Of a stretch of DNA of 64,000 nt, positions 28,844 through 37,116 are shown piece after piece. Both the position numbers and the translations under genes were made by a program. The stretch's first letter is position 1. Each line of letters starts with the position of its first letter. This stretch comes from Sandaracinus sp. (lineage in GTDB: Bacteria; Myxococcota_A; Polyangia; Polyangiales; Houyiibacteriaceae), in NCBI GenBank assembly GCA_002699025.1, contig PABA01000028.1, positions 16,909 to 80,908 of the forward strand, in the 5' to 3' direction. The notes under the pieces were generated by a model. It was not told where the DNA came from, made no database searches, and saw nothing but the letters and a program-made list of their open reading frames with translations.

Positions 28844-28852
28844 TGTAATAAT
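28844..28852 (+). promoter_or_regulatory. Extended -10 promoter at the head of the purine-rich spacer
   Basis: TGTAATAAT fits TGn plus AATAAT (5 of 6 to TATAAT) and is the most AT-rich stretch for several kb. Any start would be near 28859. The -35 region is poor, which extended -10 promoters tolerate. Confidence 0.45.
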
Positions 28853-28858
28853 ACAGTT

Positions 28859-29270
28859 CAGCGGGAGGGCGCGGGCGCGGGTCCAGCGGATTCGCTAGAC
28901 TGAGCGGGCGCTTCCCGGTTCGAAGCAAGCGCATCGAAGCAAGCGCCTCGAAGCAGAAGCGTCGAAGGAAGAGCGAAGAAAGAAAGTCAGCCAAGCGTCG
29001 TAGGGACCCGCGAGTCGATCTTCCAAATCAGCGCGGGTCGGAAAGCAAGACGGCAGAAAGCAAGAACAAGCGAAGCGAGTGCCTCAAGGAAAGCCGACGT
29101 AGGGAGTCTCCGGGACATGCCGGGCAAGCATTCGACCGGAGCCAATCAAGCTGACGGCCTACTACCAAGCAAACGCGATGCCACTCTGTCAGGAGCACAG
29201 GAAACAGCTCCTTCTCTGAGAATCATTGCGAAAATCGAAGAGCCGGCCACTCGAGTGGCCGGCTCTTCGA
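28859..29270 (+). ncRNA. Candidate structured noncoding RNA, family not recognised
   Basis: ~410 bases, purine-rich on the plus strand and unlike the rest of the window. In order: four 14-base units starting TCGAAG (28920-28975); an A-rich linker; a stem GACCCGCG/CGCGGGTC (29005-29012, 29032-29039); a stem CTCCGG/CCGGAG (29108-29113, 29136-29141) enclosing ATGC/GCAT; a stem AGGAGC/GCTCCT (29191-29196, 29207-29212); then a perfect terminator palindrome. An extended -10 sits just upstream. I tested it by eye against RNase P, tmRNA, 6S and SRP RNA and none fits. Could be only a minisatellite-bearing spacer. Confidence 0.35.
29235..29270. terminator. Perfect 36-base palindrome, terminator
   Basis: TCGAAGAGCCGGCCACTC is followed immediately by its exact reverse complement, giving an 18-base-pair hairpin. 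On the minus strand it is followed by TTTTCGC, so it can end the S8 protease transcript; on the plus strand it would end the candidate RNA. Confidence 0.75.
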
Positions 29271-29534
29271 GCTTCCAGGGGGTGTGCACCACGACATTCG
29301 TGTCATGGTTCCCCCGTCGCGTGCATAGACGCCCACTTCGAGGCCCGGGGCGCTGACGATTTGGCAGCGCGTCCTCGGGGCCCTGAAGCCGGAGACCCTC
29401 TACGCCTCGGACGTGACGCGCGAGGGCGTGGCGCCGGTCGCTGGGCTCGAGGACGGCCGCCACGAGAGCGGCCTCGTGCAGCAGCGCCTGGAGCTGCCCG
29501 CGCGGCAGCCCGAGGCGCGAGGCCGCTCGCGAGC
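29271..29534. other. Spacer with coding-like composition, possible gene remnant
   Basis: 264 bases downstream of the S8 protease stop. From ~29359 to 29534 both strands have very high GC at the third position in matching frames. The plus frame reads WQRVLGALKPETLYASDV and the minus frame reads LGLPRGQLQALLHEAALVAA. Neither has a start with ribosome-binding site and neither is recognised. It may be a decayed gene end. Confidence 0.25.
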
Positions 29535-31343
29535 TCAGCTCACCCGGCGGGCGACCTGCCGGCCCAGGACGAGCGCGAGCGACGCCACACCCACCAGCCA
29601 GGGCCCCACCCAGGCGCCCCAGCCGAAGTGCTGCGTCGGAACGAGAGCCTCGATCAGCGCGAAGCTCCCGACACCGAAGCAGAGGCCCGCGAGGAGCCCG
29701 CGGCCACGCTTCCAGCCGTAGAGCAGCGCCACCAGGCCGAGCGGCAGCGCGGCGAGGGCCAGCGGCGCGGCCCAGCCGAGACCGGCGAGCACCCCGAGGG
29801 GGCTGGCCATGGCGCCCAGCCCGGGCACGACGGCGAGGCCACCCGCGGAGAGCGCGGCAGCGCCGACGGGAGCCGCGACGCCCAGGCCGAGCTTCCGCCG
29901 GCGCCGCAGCCCGAAGAGCATCAGGCCGGCGAGCGCCAGGCCGCCGAAGCCCCGGGCCGCGCCGAGATCGCGGGTGCCCGCGCGGAGCGCATCGTCGGCC
30001 TGGATGAGGCCTGCACCGTAGCGGCGCGTGTCCGACTTGGACTTCGCGGTGTCGCGCAGGAGGCGCTGGACGGCGGAGGGATCGGACACGCCGCTGGCCT
30101 TGAGGAGCGCCGCGGCGCCGGCGACGTGAGGCGCCGCCATCGAGGTCCCCTGGAAGGCGAGGTAATCGTGACGGCCGACGTTGCCCCGCACGATGGTGTT
30201 CTGCAGAACGCCGTCCGGGAGGCCGTCGCCGTTCTGGTCGACGCGGAGGTCACCGCCCGGAGCGACCACGTCGAGGTGGCGCCCGTAGGAAGAGTAGAAG
30301 CTCAGCGTCTCGTCGTAGCGGACGGCCCCGACGGCGAAGGCGTAGCGATGGGCGGCCGGGTACTGCACGCGGCCGCGACCGGTGTTGCCGGCAGCCGCCA
30401 CCACGACGACGCCCTTGCGGTGCGCATGCGCGATCGCGTTCGCGATGGCCCGGCTCGGCGTGCCACCGCCGAGGCTGAGGTTGATGACGTCGGCGCCATG
30501 GTCGGCGGCCCAGCGGATGCCGGCCGCCACGTTGCCCCAGCTGCCCGCGCCGCGGCGATCCAGGACGCGGATCGGCATGATGGCCGCCTGGGGGGCGACG
30601 CCCGCGACCCCGACGCCGTTGTTCGTGGACTGAGCCACGGTGCCGGCGACGTGCGTGCCGTGGCCGTGCTCGTCGAAGGGGCGGTCGTCCCGATCCACGA
30701 AGTCCCGCCCGGCGACCATGCGCGTCTGCTTCAGGTCCGGCGCCTGGCGAAAGCGCCCGGCGTCCGCGTAGGCGACGCCCGTGTCGATGACGGCGACGAC
30801 CACGCCCTGGCCCTGGCTGCGCTGCCAGGCGCCGGGCATCTGGATCTGATCGAGGTGCCACTGGTGCTTGTAGTAGGGATCGTTCGGCCGGTAGGGCCCG
30901 CGCGCCGAGTCGGGCTCCTCGTCGACGGCCGCGAGCTCGCCGATGGCGAAGGCCTCGGCGCTGGGCGGCAGGCTCCACTCGCGCTCCGCCTCGAGGGCCT
31001 CGACGTCCTCCAGCCCACCGAGCGCGTCGCGGAGGTCGCCGAGCTCGCTGGCGGGAGGCGTGATGCGGAAGAGCTGGGCCGACTCGGAGAGGGTCTCCCC
31101 GAGCGCCGCGTCGCCCTCGGGCCACGCATAGGGGGCGATGGCGTCGTGGACGAGGTCCTCGATGACGTCGCGCTCGCTGGCGTCGAGGTCGTCGCCGAGG
31201 TCGATCAGGACGGCCCCCGTGGCGGGATCGGCGGCGAGCGTGGGCTCGGCTTCGGGGGCGGGCTCGTCCTGGCGGACGGCGAGGGAGGCGACCGTCGCGC
31301 CCACGAGGGCGAGGGCGACGAGGAGGGCTGACCAGCGGCGCAT
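29535..31343 (-). CDS. S8 subtilisin-like serine protease with C-terminal membrane region
   Basis: 602 residues. N-terminal signal/anchor (LLVALALVGATVASLAV), propeptide to ~150, then the peptidase domain. The triad is Asp 187 (VIDTG), His 228 (HGHGTHVAG) and Ser 401 (GTSMAAPH), with the oxyanion Asn in AAAGNTG. After ~460 a Gly-rich turn, a hydrophobic helix and RRRR (GFGGLALAGLMLFGLRRRRK) resemble a C-terminal sorting signal. About 120 further residues follow with three or four more membrane helices, so the enzyme is probably anchored with its catalytic domain outside. Substrates unknown. Confidence 0.9.
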   Translation of the reverse strand: MRRWSALLVALALVGATVASLAVRQDEPAPEAEPTLAADPATGAVLIDLGDDLDASERDVIEDLVHDAIAPYAWPEGDAALGETLSESAQLFRITPPASELGDLRDALGGLEDVEALEAEREWSLPPSAEAFAIGELAAVDEEPDSARGPYRPNDPYYKHQWHLDQIQMPGAWQRSQGQGVVVAVIDTGVAYADAGRFRQAPDLKQTRMVAGRDFVDRDDRPFDEHGHGTHVAGTVAQSTNNGVGVAGVAPQAAIMPIRVLDRRGAGSWGNVAAGIRWAADHGADVINLSLGGGTPSRAIANAIAHAHRKGVVVVAAAGNTGRGRVQYPAAHRYAFAVGAVRYDETLSFYSSYGRHLDVVAPGGDLRVDQNGDGLPDGVLQNTIVRGNVGRHDYLAFQGTSMAAPHVAGAAALLKASGVSDPSAVQRLLRDTAKSKSDTRRYGAGLIQADDALRAGTRDLGAARGFGGLALAGLMLFGLRRRRKLGLGVAAPVGAAALSAGGLAVVPGLGAMASPLGVLAGLGWAAPLALAALPLGLVALLYGWKRGRGLLAGLCFGVGSFALIEALVPTQHFGWGAWVGPWLVGVASLALVLGRQVARRVS

Positions 31344-31737
31344 GGCGATCAGGGTAGGTCCGGAACGGGCGCGTCGCTAGGATGGGCCCCGCGGCCGGCA
31401 TGCGAGGGCGAACGCGACCGGAGCGGGAGCGGGCCCGCCCGGCGCGGGAGCGCGCTCCTCGCGAACGCTGTCCCGGGACCGGCTACGCCGGCGATTCCTC
31501 CCTCCGGGTGGGATGCCTTCCGCCTTCCGCTGAGCGCTGTCCAGGTGTCGCAGGCGGTCGCGGGCGCGACGAGGAACGAGCGCCCCTCCGCGGCCGCCGT
31601 CCCCGCGCGCCCGCCGCGAACGCGGCACGGACCGCCGAAGTCGAGCGCCAGCACGGAACGCAGACCGCGGAGAGCGAAGGGCATCCCGACCGGAGGGAGG
31701 GAGCCCGCCCGGGATCCGACGGAGCAGAGGCCGACGC
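31344..31737. repeat. Spacer with two inverted copies of a dispersed repeat
   Basis: 394 bases upstream of the S8 protease. Copy A (31497-31542, minus orientation) and copy B (31667-31704, plus orientation) share the core GCATCCCGACCGGAGGGAGG with mismatches and face each other. No gene seen. The protease promoter must lie at the left edge. Confidence 0.6.
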
Positions 31738-33063
31738 TCAGATGAGGATCAGGTCGTCGTCGTCCAGCGCGTCGACCTCGTCGTCGCTCGCGTCCATCAC
31801 GAGGCGCGTGTCCATGAGCCGCTCGTCGCCGAGGTTCTCGATGTACTCGCGGATCTCGTCGACGGCCTCGACGAGCTTCTGGAAGAGCTCCCGGGCGAGG
31901 AAGAGCACCGTCCCGTTCACGCCCGCCGTCACGGTCGCGGTCGTGGTCTGGTCGTCGATCAGCGCGATCTCGCCGAACACGTCGCCGGGGCGCAAGGTCG
32001 CCAGCAGCACCTTCTCGTCCCCGTCGCGCTTCCAGACGTCGACCTCGCCCGCGAGGAGGACGAAGAGACCCTGGCCCTTCTCGCCCTCCCGGATGATGTG
32101 CGTCCCCTTGGCGACGTCGTGGGCCGTGAAGCGGCGCATCAGATCGAAGCGCTGCTTGCGGTCGAGCGGCCGGAAGAGGGGCGAGGTGGCCATGAGGTTC
32201 GAGAGGAGCCGCTCGCGCGTGAACTTGTCGAGCGCCTGGGCGATGGTGCCGACCTCGGAGGCGGCCGCCTGGAGCGCGGCCTTGTCGAACTCGAGCAGGT
32301 CGCAGTCGTCCTCGGCGCGCACGGTGGCGGAGCGCGGCTGGGCCGAGACCAGGGCCATCTCACCGAAGATGGAGCCGTCGCGGAGCGTCGCGAGGGCGTG
32401 CTCGGTGCCCTCCTCGTCCTCCCGGACGACGCTGACCTCGCCGCGGGCGAGGACGTAGAAGCTCGTGCCCTCCTCGCCCTGCTTCAGGATCACCTCGCCG
32501 GGGCGCTTGCGGACGAGCTTGAGCGACGCGAGGACCTTCGCGAAGGCGTCGGCGGGGAGCTCGCTGAAGAGCGGGATGGGCGGGAGCTTGTCCGGATAGG
32601 CGGCGATGCGGTCGAGGTCGACGGCGATCTTGGCGGCGGCCGGGAGGAGCTCCTCGAGGGGCGGGGGCGAGTCGAGGGAGATGCTGTCCGGGACCTGGAG
32701 GCCGGCGTCGGCGAGCGAGAGGCGCGTGGCGCGGCCGAGGCGCTCGGAGCCCTTGGCGTAGAGCTTCGCGAAGGAGGCGAGCAGCTTGCCGAGCTCGGGC
32801 TCGAGGGCCTCGAGGATCTTCAGCATCACGAGCGCGCGGAGCGGGTAGCCGGCGTTGGCGGCGTGGCGCGCGAGCTGCGTGTAGACGAAGGCGGCGGCCT
32901 GGACCTCGCCCATGGCGAGGAGCGTGTCGGCGAGGCGGAGGCGCGCGTCGAGGTCGTTGGGCTGGAGCTGAACCAGCACGGCGTAGGCGTGCAGGGCGGC
33001 GGGGTACTCGCCGGCGAAGAGCTTGGCGTCGGCGTGCTCGCGGAGCTCGAGGACCGTCTGCAT
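31738..33063 (-). CDS. Dual cyclic-nucleotide-binding-domain protein with TPR-like N-terminus
   Basis: 441 residues, cytoplasmic. Residues 1-120 carry TPR-like helices (AGEYPAALHAYAVLVQLQPN; LADTLLAMGEVQAAAFVYTQ). Two CNB domains follow. The first has FGEMALVSAQPRSATV, with the Arg that contacts the cyclic phosphate. The second has FGEIALIDDQTTTATV, where that Arg is Thr, so it may not bind cNMP. The tail is acidic (DDDDLILI). No catalytic or DNA-binding domain, so probably a scaffold that senses cAMP/cGMP. Proteins of this build are common in myxobacteria. Confidence 0.88.
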   Translation of the reverse strand: MQTVLELREHADAKLFAGEYPAALHAYAVLVQLQPNDLDARLRLADTLLAMGEVQAAAFVYTQLARHAANAGYPLRALVMLKILEALEPELGKLLASFAKLYAKGSERLGRATRLSLADAGLQVPDSISLDSPPPLEELLPAAAKIAVDLDRIAAYPDKLPPIPLFSELPADAFAKVLASLKLVRKRPGEVILKQGEEGTSFYVLARGEVSVVREDEEGTEHALATLRDGSIFGEMALVSAQPRSATVRAEDDCDLLEFDKAALQAAASEVGTIAQALDKFTRERLLSNLMATSPLFRPLDRKQRFDLMRRFTAHDVAKGTHIIREGEKGQGLFVLLAGEVDVWKRDGDEKVLLATLRPGDVFGEIALIDDQTTTATVTAGVNGTVLFLARELFQKLVEAVDEIREYIENLGDERLMDTRLVMDASDDEVDALDDDDLILI

Positions 33064-33252
33064 GGCGGGGAGGCTACACCCGCCGGGCCCGAAGCCGAAC
33101 CCGGGAGCGCGCTCGGCGGCGGGCTCGACGGGGGGGGCGCCGCCAACGGCGAGGGAACGGCGCAGCTCCCGGGGCGGCGTGGGGCGCGGGACGCCGATCG
33201 CCCGCCCGGGGAACGAGCTGGGGAACGAGCCCGTGAAGGAGCGGTGTGCAGC

Positions 33253-34209
33253 TCAGCGGCCGACGAAGCGGGGCCAGGCGGCCAGGCTGACGACGACGCA
33301 GCGGCCCCCCTCCCCCTCGACGCTGCCGACGCCGACGTCCGTGAAGCGCCGATCCACGAGCGTCATGCGGTGACTGGGGCTCCGGACGAGCGCGTCGAAG
33401 GCGCGGTCCTCGCTGCGAGCGCGGGCGACGACCTCGCCGACGACGCGCGCCTCGATGCCGCGGCGGCGGAGGCGGCGGGTCGGGTCCTCGCCGGGCTCGG
33501 GGGTGTGCACGGCGCGGCGCTCGCGGCAGAGGCGACCGGCGTGGCGGCGGGCCTCGGCGTCGAGGAGCCGATTGGGGCGAAGCGAGGAGGCGCCGTGGTG
33601 GGCGCGGAGGGCCTCGAGGCGCTCGGCCAGGGTGCCGTCGGAGGCGAGGAGCGGCGCGCCCGAGCTCTCGCCGACGACGCGCTCGGCCACGGGGCGCGGG
33701 CCCGCGGGGCCGGCGGCGACCAGCTGGAGGTGGATGGGGTGCGCGAGCTCCTCGGGGACGGTCACGACGGCGCCGGCCCGCACGGGCGCGCGGTCCATCC
33801 GGCCCTCGGCGTCGACCCAGGCCACGTAGCGGGGCTCGAAGCCGTCCTCCACCTCCACGCGGAAGCGCGCGTCGCCGAGGGGCGCGAGCGAGCCGCCGCG
33901 CACGGCGACGACGAGGAGGCGGCCCCGAGCGCCTTCGGCCTCGCCGCAGACGAGCGGGCCGTCGGCGTGGCGACGGAGCGGCGCGAGGTCGGGCGCGGCG
34001 CCCCGGAAGAGGCGGGCGGCGGGCAGATCCGAGCCGGCCTCGCGGAGCGCCGCGGCGAGCCGGTCGGCGTCGGGCTCGTCGGCGGCGAGCAGCAGCGACG
34101 CGGCGACCTCGCCGAGGACCTCGTCCACGCGGCAGGGGAGCTCGTCGTCGGCGCGGGCCGGCGCGGCGAGGAGGAGAGCGAAGCAGCAGGCGAGAGCGAG
34201 GGCGCGCAC
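33253..34209 (-). CDS. Exported CAP/SCP-domain protein
   Basis: 318 residues. Signal peptide MRALALACCFALLLAAPARA. The C-terminal ~120 residues are a CAP domain: LEALRAHHGASSLRPNRLLD, ARRHAGRLC, and VRSPSHRMTLVDRRFTDVGV (the SPSHR motif with conserved His). The N-terminal ~190 residues are a beta-rich part of unknown type found in other myxobacterial CAP proteins. Secreted or periplasmic; function unknown. Confidence 0.8.
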   Translation of the reverse strand: MRALALACCFALLLAAPARADDELPCRVDEVLGEVAASLLLAADEPDADRLAAALREAGSDLPAARLFRGAAPDLAPLRRHADGPLVCGEAEGARGRLLVVAVRGGSLAPLGDARFRVEVEDGFEPRYVAWVDAEGRMDRAPVRAGAVVTVPEELAHPIHLQLVAAGPAGPRPVAERVVGESSGAPLLASDGTLAERLEALRAHHGASSLRPNRLLDAEARRHAGRLCRERRAVHTPEPGEDPTRRLRRRGIEARVVGEVVARARSEDRAFDALVRSPSHRMTLVDRRFTDVGVGSVEGEGGRCVVVSLAAWPRFVGR

Positions 34210-34379
34210 GGCGTCGGCTCAGCATCGCCCGCGTGGCGCCCCGGGAGGTAGTTTTCGACGCGCGCCCGGACCTCTGCACCGAGGCTCGCTCGCGGCCTCC
34301 CGCGCGGACGCCCGACGGCTCGGCCCGCGGCGAGTCGCTCCCGGGCCCGCTCGGCTTCGCGACCCTGCCGGCGGATGAG

Positions 34380-35612
34380 TCAGGTGCGGTAGTCGGCGTT
34401 GATGCGCACGTACTCGTGGCCGAGGTCGCAGGTCCAGTAGTGCGCCGCGCCCTTGCCGTCCTTCAAGCGGAGCTCGAGGTCGTAGCGGACCCGCTTCATG
34501 ACGGCCGCGGCCCGCTTCTCCGTCCGCCGGTCCATGGTGGTGACCCCGCGGCGGAAGACGACGACGTCGCCCACGCGCACCTCGGCCCGCTCCCAGTCGA
34601 GCTCGACGCCCGCCCGGCCGGCCGCGCCGAGGATGCGGCCCCAGTTCGGATCGCAGCCGTGCATGGCCGTCTTCACGAGCGAGGAGGTCGCGATGGTGCG
34701 CGCGAGCGTGAGCGCGGCCCGGTCGTCCTTCGCGCCCTTCACGACGATCCGCGCGACGTGCTGGGCGCCCTCCCCGTCGGCGACGATCTGGAGCGCCACG
34801 TCCTCGAGGACCTCCTTCAGCGCGGCCACGAAGCGCCGGGCCGCGACCCCCCGCTTGCGCGGCGCGCCCTTCTGCTTCTTCCCGTCGCGGATGGGCTTGC
34901 CGCCGGCCGCGCCGGACGCGAGCGCGAGGATGCAGTCGTTGGTGCTGGTGTCGCCGTCGACGCTGATCCGGTTGAAGGTCGCGTCCGTCGCCTCGCGGAG
35001 CGCGCGACGGAGGAAGCCCTTCTTCACCGGCGCGTCCGTGAGGACGAAGGCCAGCGTCGTCGCCATGTCCGGGTGGATCATGCCGGCCCCCTTCGCGATG
35101 GCGAGCACCGAGCACTCCCGGCGGCCGTGCTTGAAGTGGGCGCGGGCGGCCTTCGGGCCCTGGTCGGTCGTGAGGATCGCCTCCGCGAAGCGCGCCGCGC
35201 CGTCGGGGGCGAGGTCGCGCACGAGCTTCTTCGCGCTCCGCTTCACCGGGCGCGTGGGGAGCACGACGCCGATGACGCCCGTGGACGCGGGGAGCACGTT
35301 GGAGGGGCGGATCCCGAGCGCCTGGGCGACCTCGAGGGTGGTCTGCTCGGCGGCCTTCGCGCCCTTCTTGCCGGTGCAGGCGTTGGCGTTCCCGCTGTTG
35401 ACGAGCACGGCGTGGGCCTTGCCGCCCTGCAGGCGCTCCATGGCGAGGAGCACGGGGGCGGCCTTCACGCGGTTCTTCGTGAAGACGCCGGCGGCGGGGA
35501 CGGCCTCGTCGGCGAGGATGAGCCCGAGGTCGAGCGCGCCCTTCTTCTTCTTGATGCCGGAGGCGACGCCGGCGAGCTGGAAGCCGGCGATGGGCGCGTA
35601 GAGATCGCTCAT
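34380..35612 (-). CDS. argJ: Glutamate N-acetyltransferase / amino-acid acetyltransferase
   Basis: Bifunctional arginine enzyme of the acetyl cycle: makes N-acetylglutamate and recycles acetyl from N-acetylornithine. 410 residues. The oxyanion Thr-Gly is in STGVIG (~110-115). Autocleavage occurs before the nucleophilic Thr in HPDMATTLAF (Thr ~185), giving alpha and beta chains. Also VNSGNANACTG, DGDTSTND and GCDPNWGRILGAAGRAG. Monocistronic, no other arg gene nearby. ATG 35612. Confidence 0.96.
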   Translation of the reverse strand: MSDLYAPIAGFQLAGVASGIKKKKGALDLGLILADEAVPAAGVFTKNRVKAAPVLLAMERLQGGKAHAVLVNSGNANACTGKKGAKAAEQTTLEVAQALGIRPSNVLPASTGVIGVVLPTRPVKRSAKKLVRDLAPDGAARFAEAILTTDQGPKAARAHFKHGRRECSVLAIAKGAGMIHPDMATTLAFVLTDAPVKKGFLRRALREATDATFNRISVDGDTSTNDCILALASGAAGGKPIRDGKKQKGAPRKRGVAARRFVAALKEVLEDVALQIVADGEGAQHVARIVVKGAKDDRAALTLARTIATSSLVKTAMHGCDPNWGRILGAAGRAGVELDWERAEVRVGDVVVFRRGVTTMDRRTEKRAAAVMKRVRYDLELRLKDGKGAAHYWTCDLGHEYVRINADYRT

Positions 35613-35699
35613 GGCGCCGGAGCATGGCCAAGGCCGGGTCGCCCTGTAAAGAAGCGTGGCGCGCGGTGGGGAAGCATGGGCCGGAGCGGCGCGCCCGGC

Positions 35700-37079
35700 T
35701 CAGATGCCCTCCGGCGCCTCCTGCGGGAGCTCGATCTCCGCGAGGGCCTCGGCCGTGAAGTCGTTCGGGTCGACGCCGTAGCGCTCGGCTTCGCGGGCGC
35801 GCTGGGCCGGAGGCAGGTTGCCGAGGAAGGACTCGAGGGGCACGGGCGGGTTGCCGCCAGCGGCCTCGACGCGCTCGAGCTCGGCGAGGCGCTCGGCCTC
35901 CATCGGGTCCTGCCACTCCTCCTCGGAGATGCCGTCCTCGAGGGTGGCGCCGCAGGTGTAGCTCCCGTCCCAGGGGTCCATGGGCTGGACGGCCGGGTAG
36001 CGCTCCGCGGCGTAGCGGAAGCCGCGAAGCTGCTCGATGCGCCAGGGGGGCGAGGTGCCGCTGTCGGTGATCGCCTTGCCGAAGAAGCGGAGCGGCGCCT
36101 CGTGCACGCCGGCCTCGAGGTCGCCGCGCCACTTGGTCCAGGCGACGGGCTCGCCGGCGTCGCTCCAGAGGTTCGCGTCCAGGTTGTAGAAGCCGGGCTC
36201 GGTGACCTCGACGCCGACGTAGACCACGAGCGAGCCGCCCTCCACGGCGTCGCGGAACTCCCCCGTGAAGCGGGCGGGCTCCTGGCCGGGTGGGTTCCAG
36301 AGGGCCTGGAGCGCCGCGCGGACCGGCGTGCGGGCGCCGTCGTAGGTGAACTCGACGTAGACCAGGACGTTCACCGGGCGGCGCACGTCGGCGAAGCGCT
36401 CGGCGGGCACGAAGGTGGTGAGGTTGCGATCGCCGTCGCGCTGGAACTCGAGGAGGATGGGCTCGCGCTGGGCGGTCGTGAGCTCCTCGCCGCGGCGGGC
36501 GTCGAGGCGGGCCCAGGCCTGGAGGACCTCCGCCTCGACGGGCTCGTCCTCCTGGCTCACCTGCAGCCAGCAGGTCAGCGGGGTCTCGCCGAGGACCCAG
36601 TAGGCGTCGGCGGTGAAGAGGTAGGTCGTGCCGAGCGGGTCGCCCTCCACCGGCAGCGAGCTCGACTGCTGCTGGTTCCAGTCGATGAGGTCGTGGTGGC
36701 GATAGGGCTCGAGGGGGCGCGAGTCCGGCGGGTAGGTGGTCATGGCCCGGTAGACGTCGCGGGCGCCGACGGTCACGCCGCTGGGGTGCCGGGGAGTCGG
36801 GGAGGCCGGATCGTCCCCGGAGCCCGCGCCCGTCCCACCGCCGAGGGAGCGGCCAGCCCGCTCGGCGGAGCTGGGCCCGCGAGGAGGCGGCTCCACGTCG
36901 CGCCAGTCGCGACCGTCGAAGCGGCGCGCCCGGCGGCCCTCGTCCAGGGCGACGTCCTCGACCACCTCCTCCTCGGCCGCGCCTTCGCTGCCGGAGAGGA
37001 CCCACCACAGCGCGACGCCGCCGACCAGGACCGCGGCGGCGATCCCGAGTCGGCGGCGAGAGGGGGAGGCGTCACTCAT
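35700..37079 (-). CDS. Membrane-anchored protein of unknown function
   Basis: 459 residues. A single N-terminal helix (LGIAAAVLVGGVALWWVLSG, residues ~11-30) anchors a large periplasmic domain. A Gly/Pro/Arg linker runs to ~110. The rest is beta-rich with YRAMTTYPPDSRPLEPYRHH, then a segment beginning YLFTADAYWVLGETPLTCWL and FVPAERFADVRRPVNVLVYV. No cysteine-rich motif or catalytic signature is recognised. The layout (TM plus linker plus beta domain) recalls the 41546-43447 protein. Possibly an envelope protein. Confidence 0.7.
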   Translation of the reverse strand: MSDASPSRRRLGIAAAVLVGGVALWWVLSGSEGAAEEEVVEDVALDEGRRARRFDGRDWRDVEPPPRGPSSAERAGRSLGGGTGAGSGDDPASPTPRHPSGVTVGARDVYRAMTTYPPDSRPLEPYRHHDLIDWNQQQSSSLPVEGDPLGTTYLFTADAYWVLGETPLTCWLQVSQEDEPVEAEVLQAWARLDARRGEELTTAQREPILLEFQRDGDRNLTTFVPAERFADVRRPVNVLVYVEFTYDGARTPVRAALQALWNPPGQEPARFTGEFRDAVEGGSLVVYVGVEVTEPGFYNLDANLWSDAGEPVAWTKWRGDLEAGVHEAPLRFFGKAITDSGTSPPWRIEQLRGFRYAAERYPAVQPMDPWDGSYTCGATLEDGISEEEWQDPMEAERLAELERVEAAGGNPPVPLESFLGNLPPAQRAREAERYGVDPNDFTAEALAEIELPQEAPEGI

Positions 37080-37116
37080 CGCGCCATCCTACCGCGGCCC
37101 TGGCGAGCGGGGCGCG

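Noticed and set aside
28679..28903. Small plus-strand gene in the spacer after the TPR lipoprotein
   Set aside because: No ribosome-binding site, spans a terminator hairpin and promoter, and reads as unstructured sequence.
28920..28975. CRISPR-like repeat array
   Set aside because: Units are 14 bases, directly abutting, with no unique spacers and no cas genes.
28859..29270. RNase P RNA, tmRNA or retron msr-msd
   Set aside because: No conserved P4 helix sequence, no tRNA-like TTCGANNCC end, and no reverse transcriptase gene is next to it.
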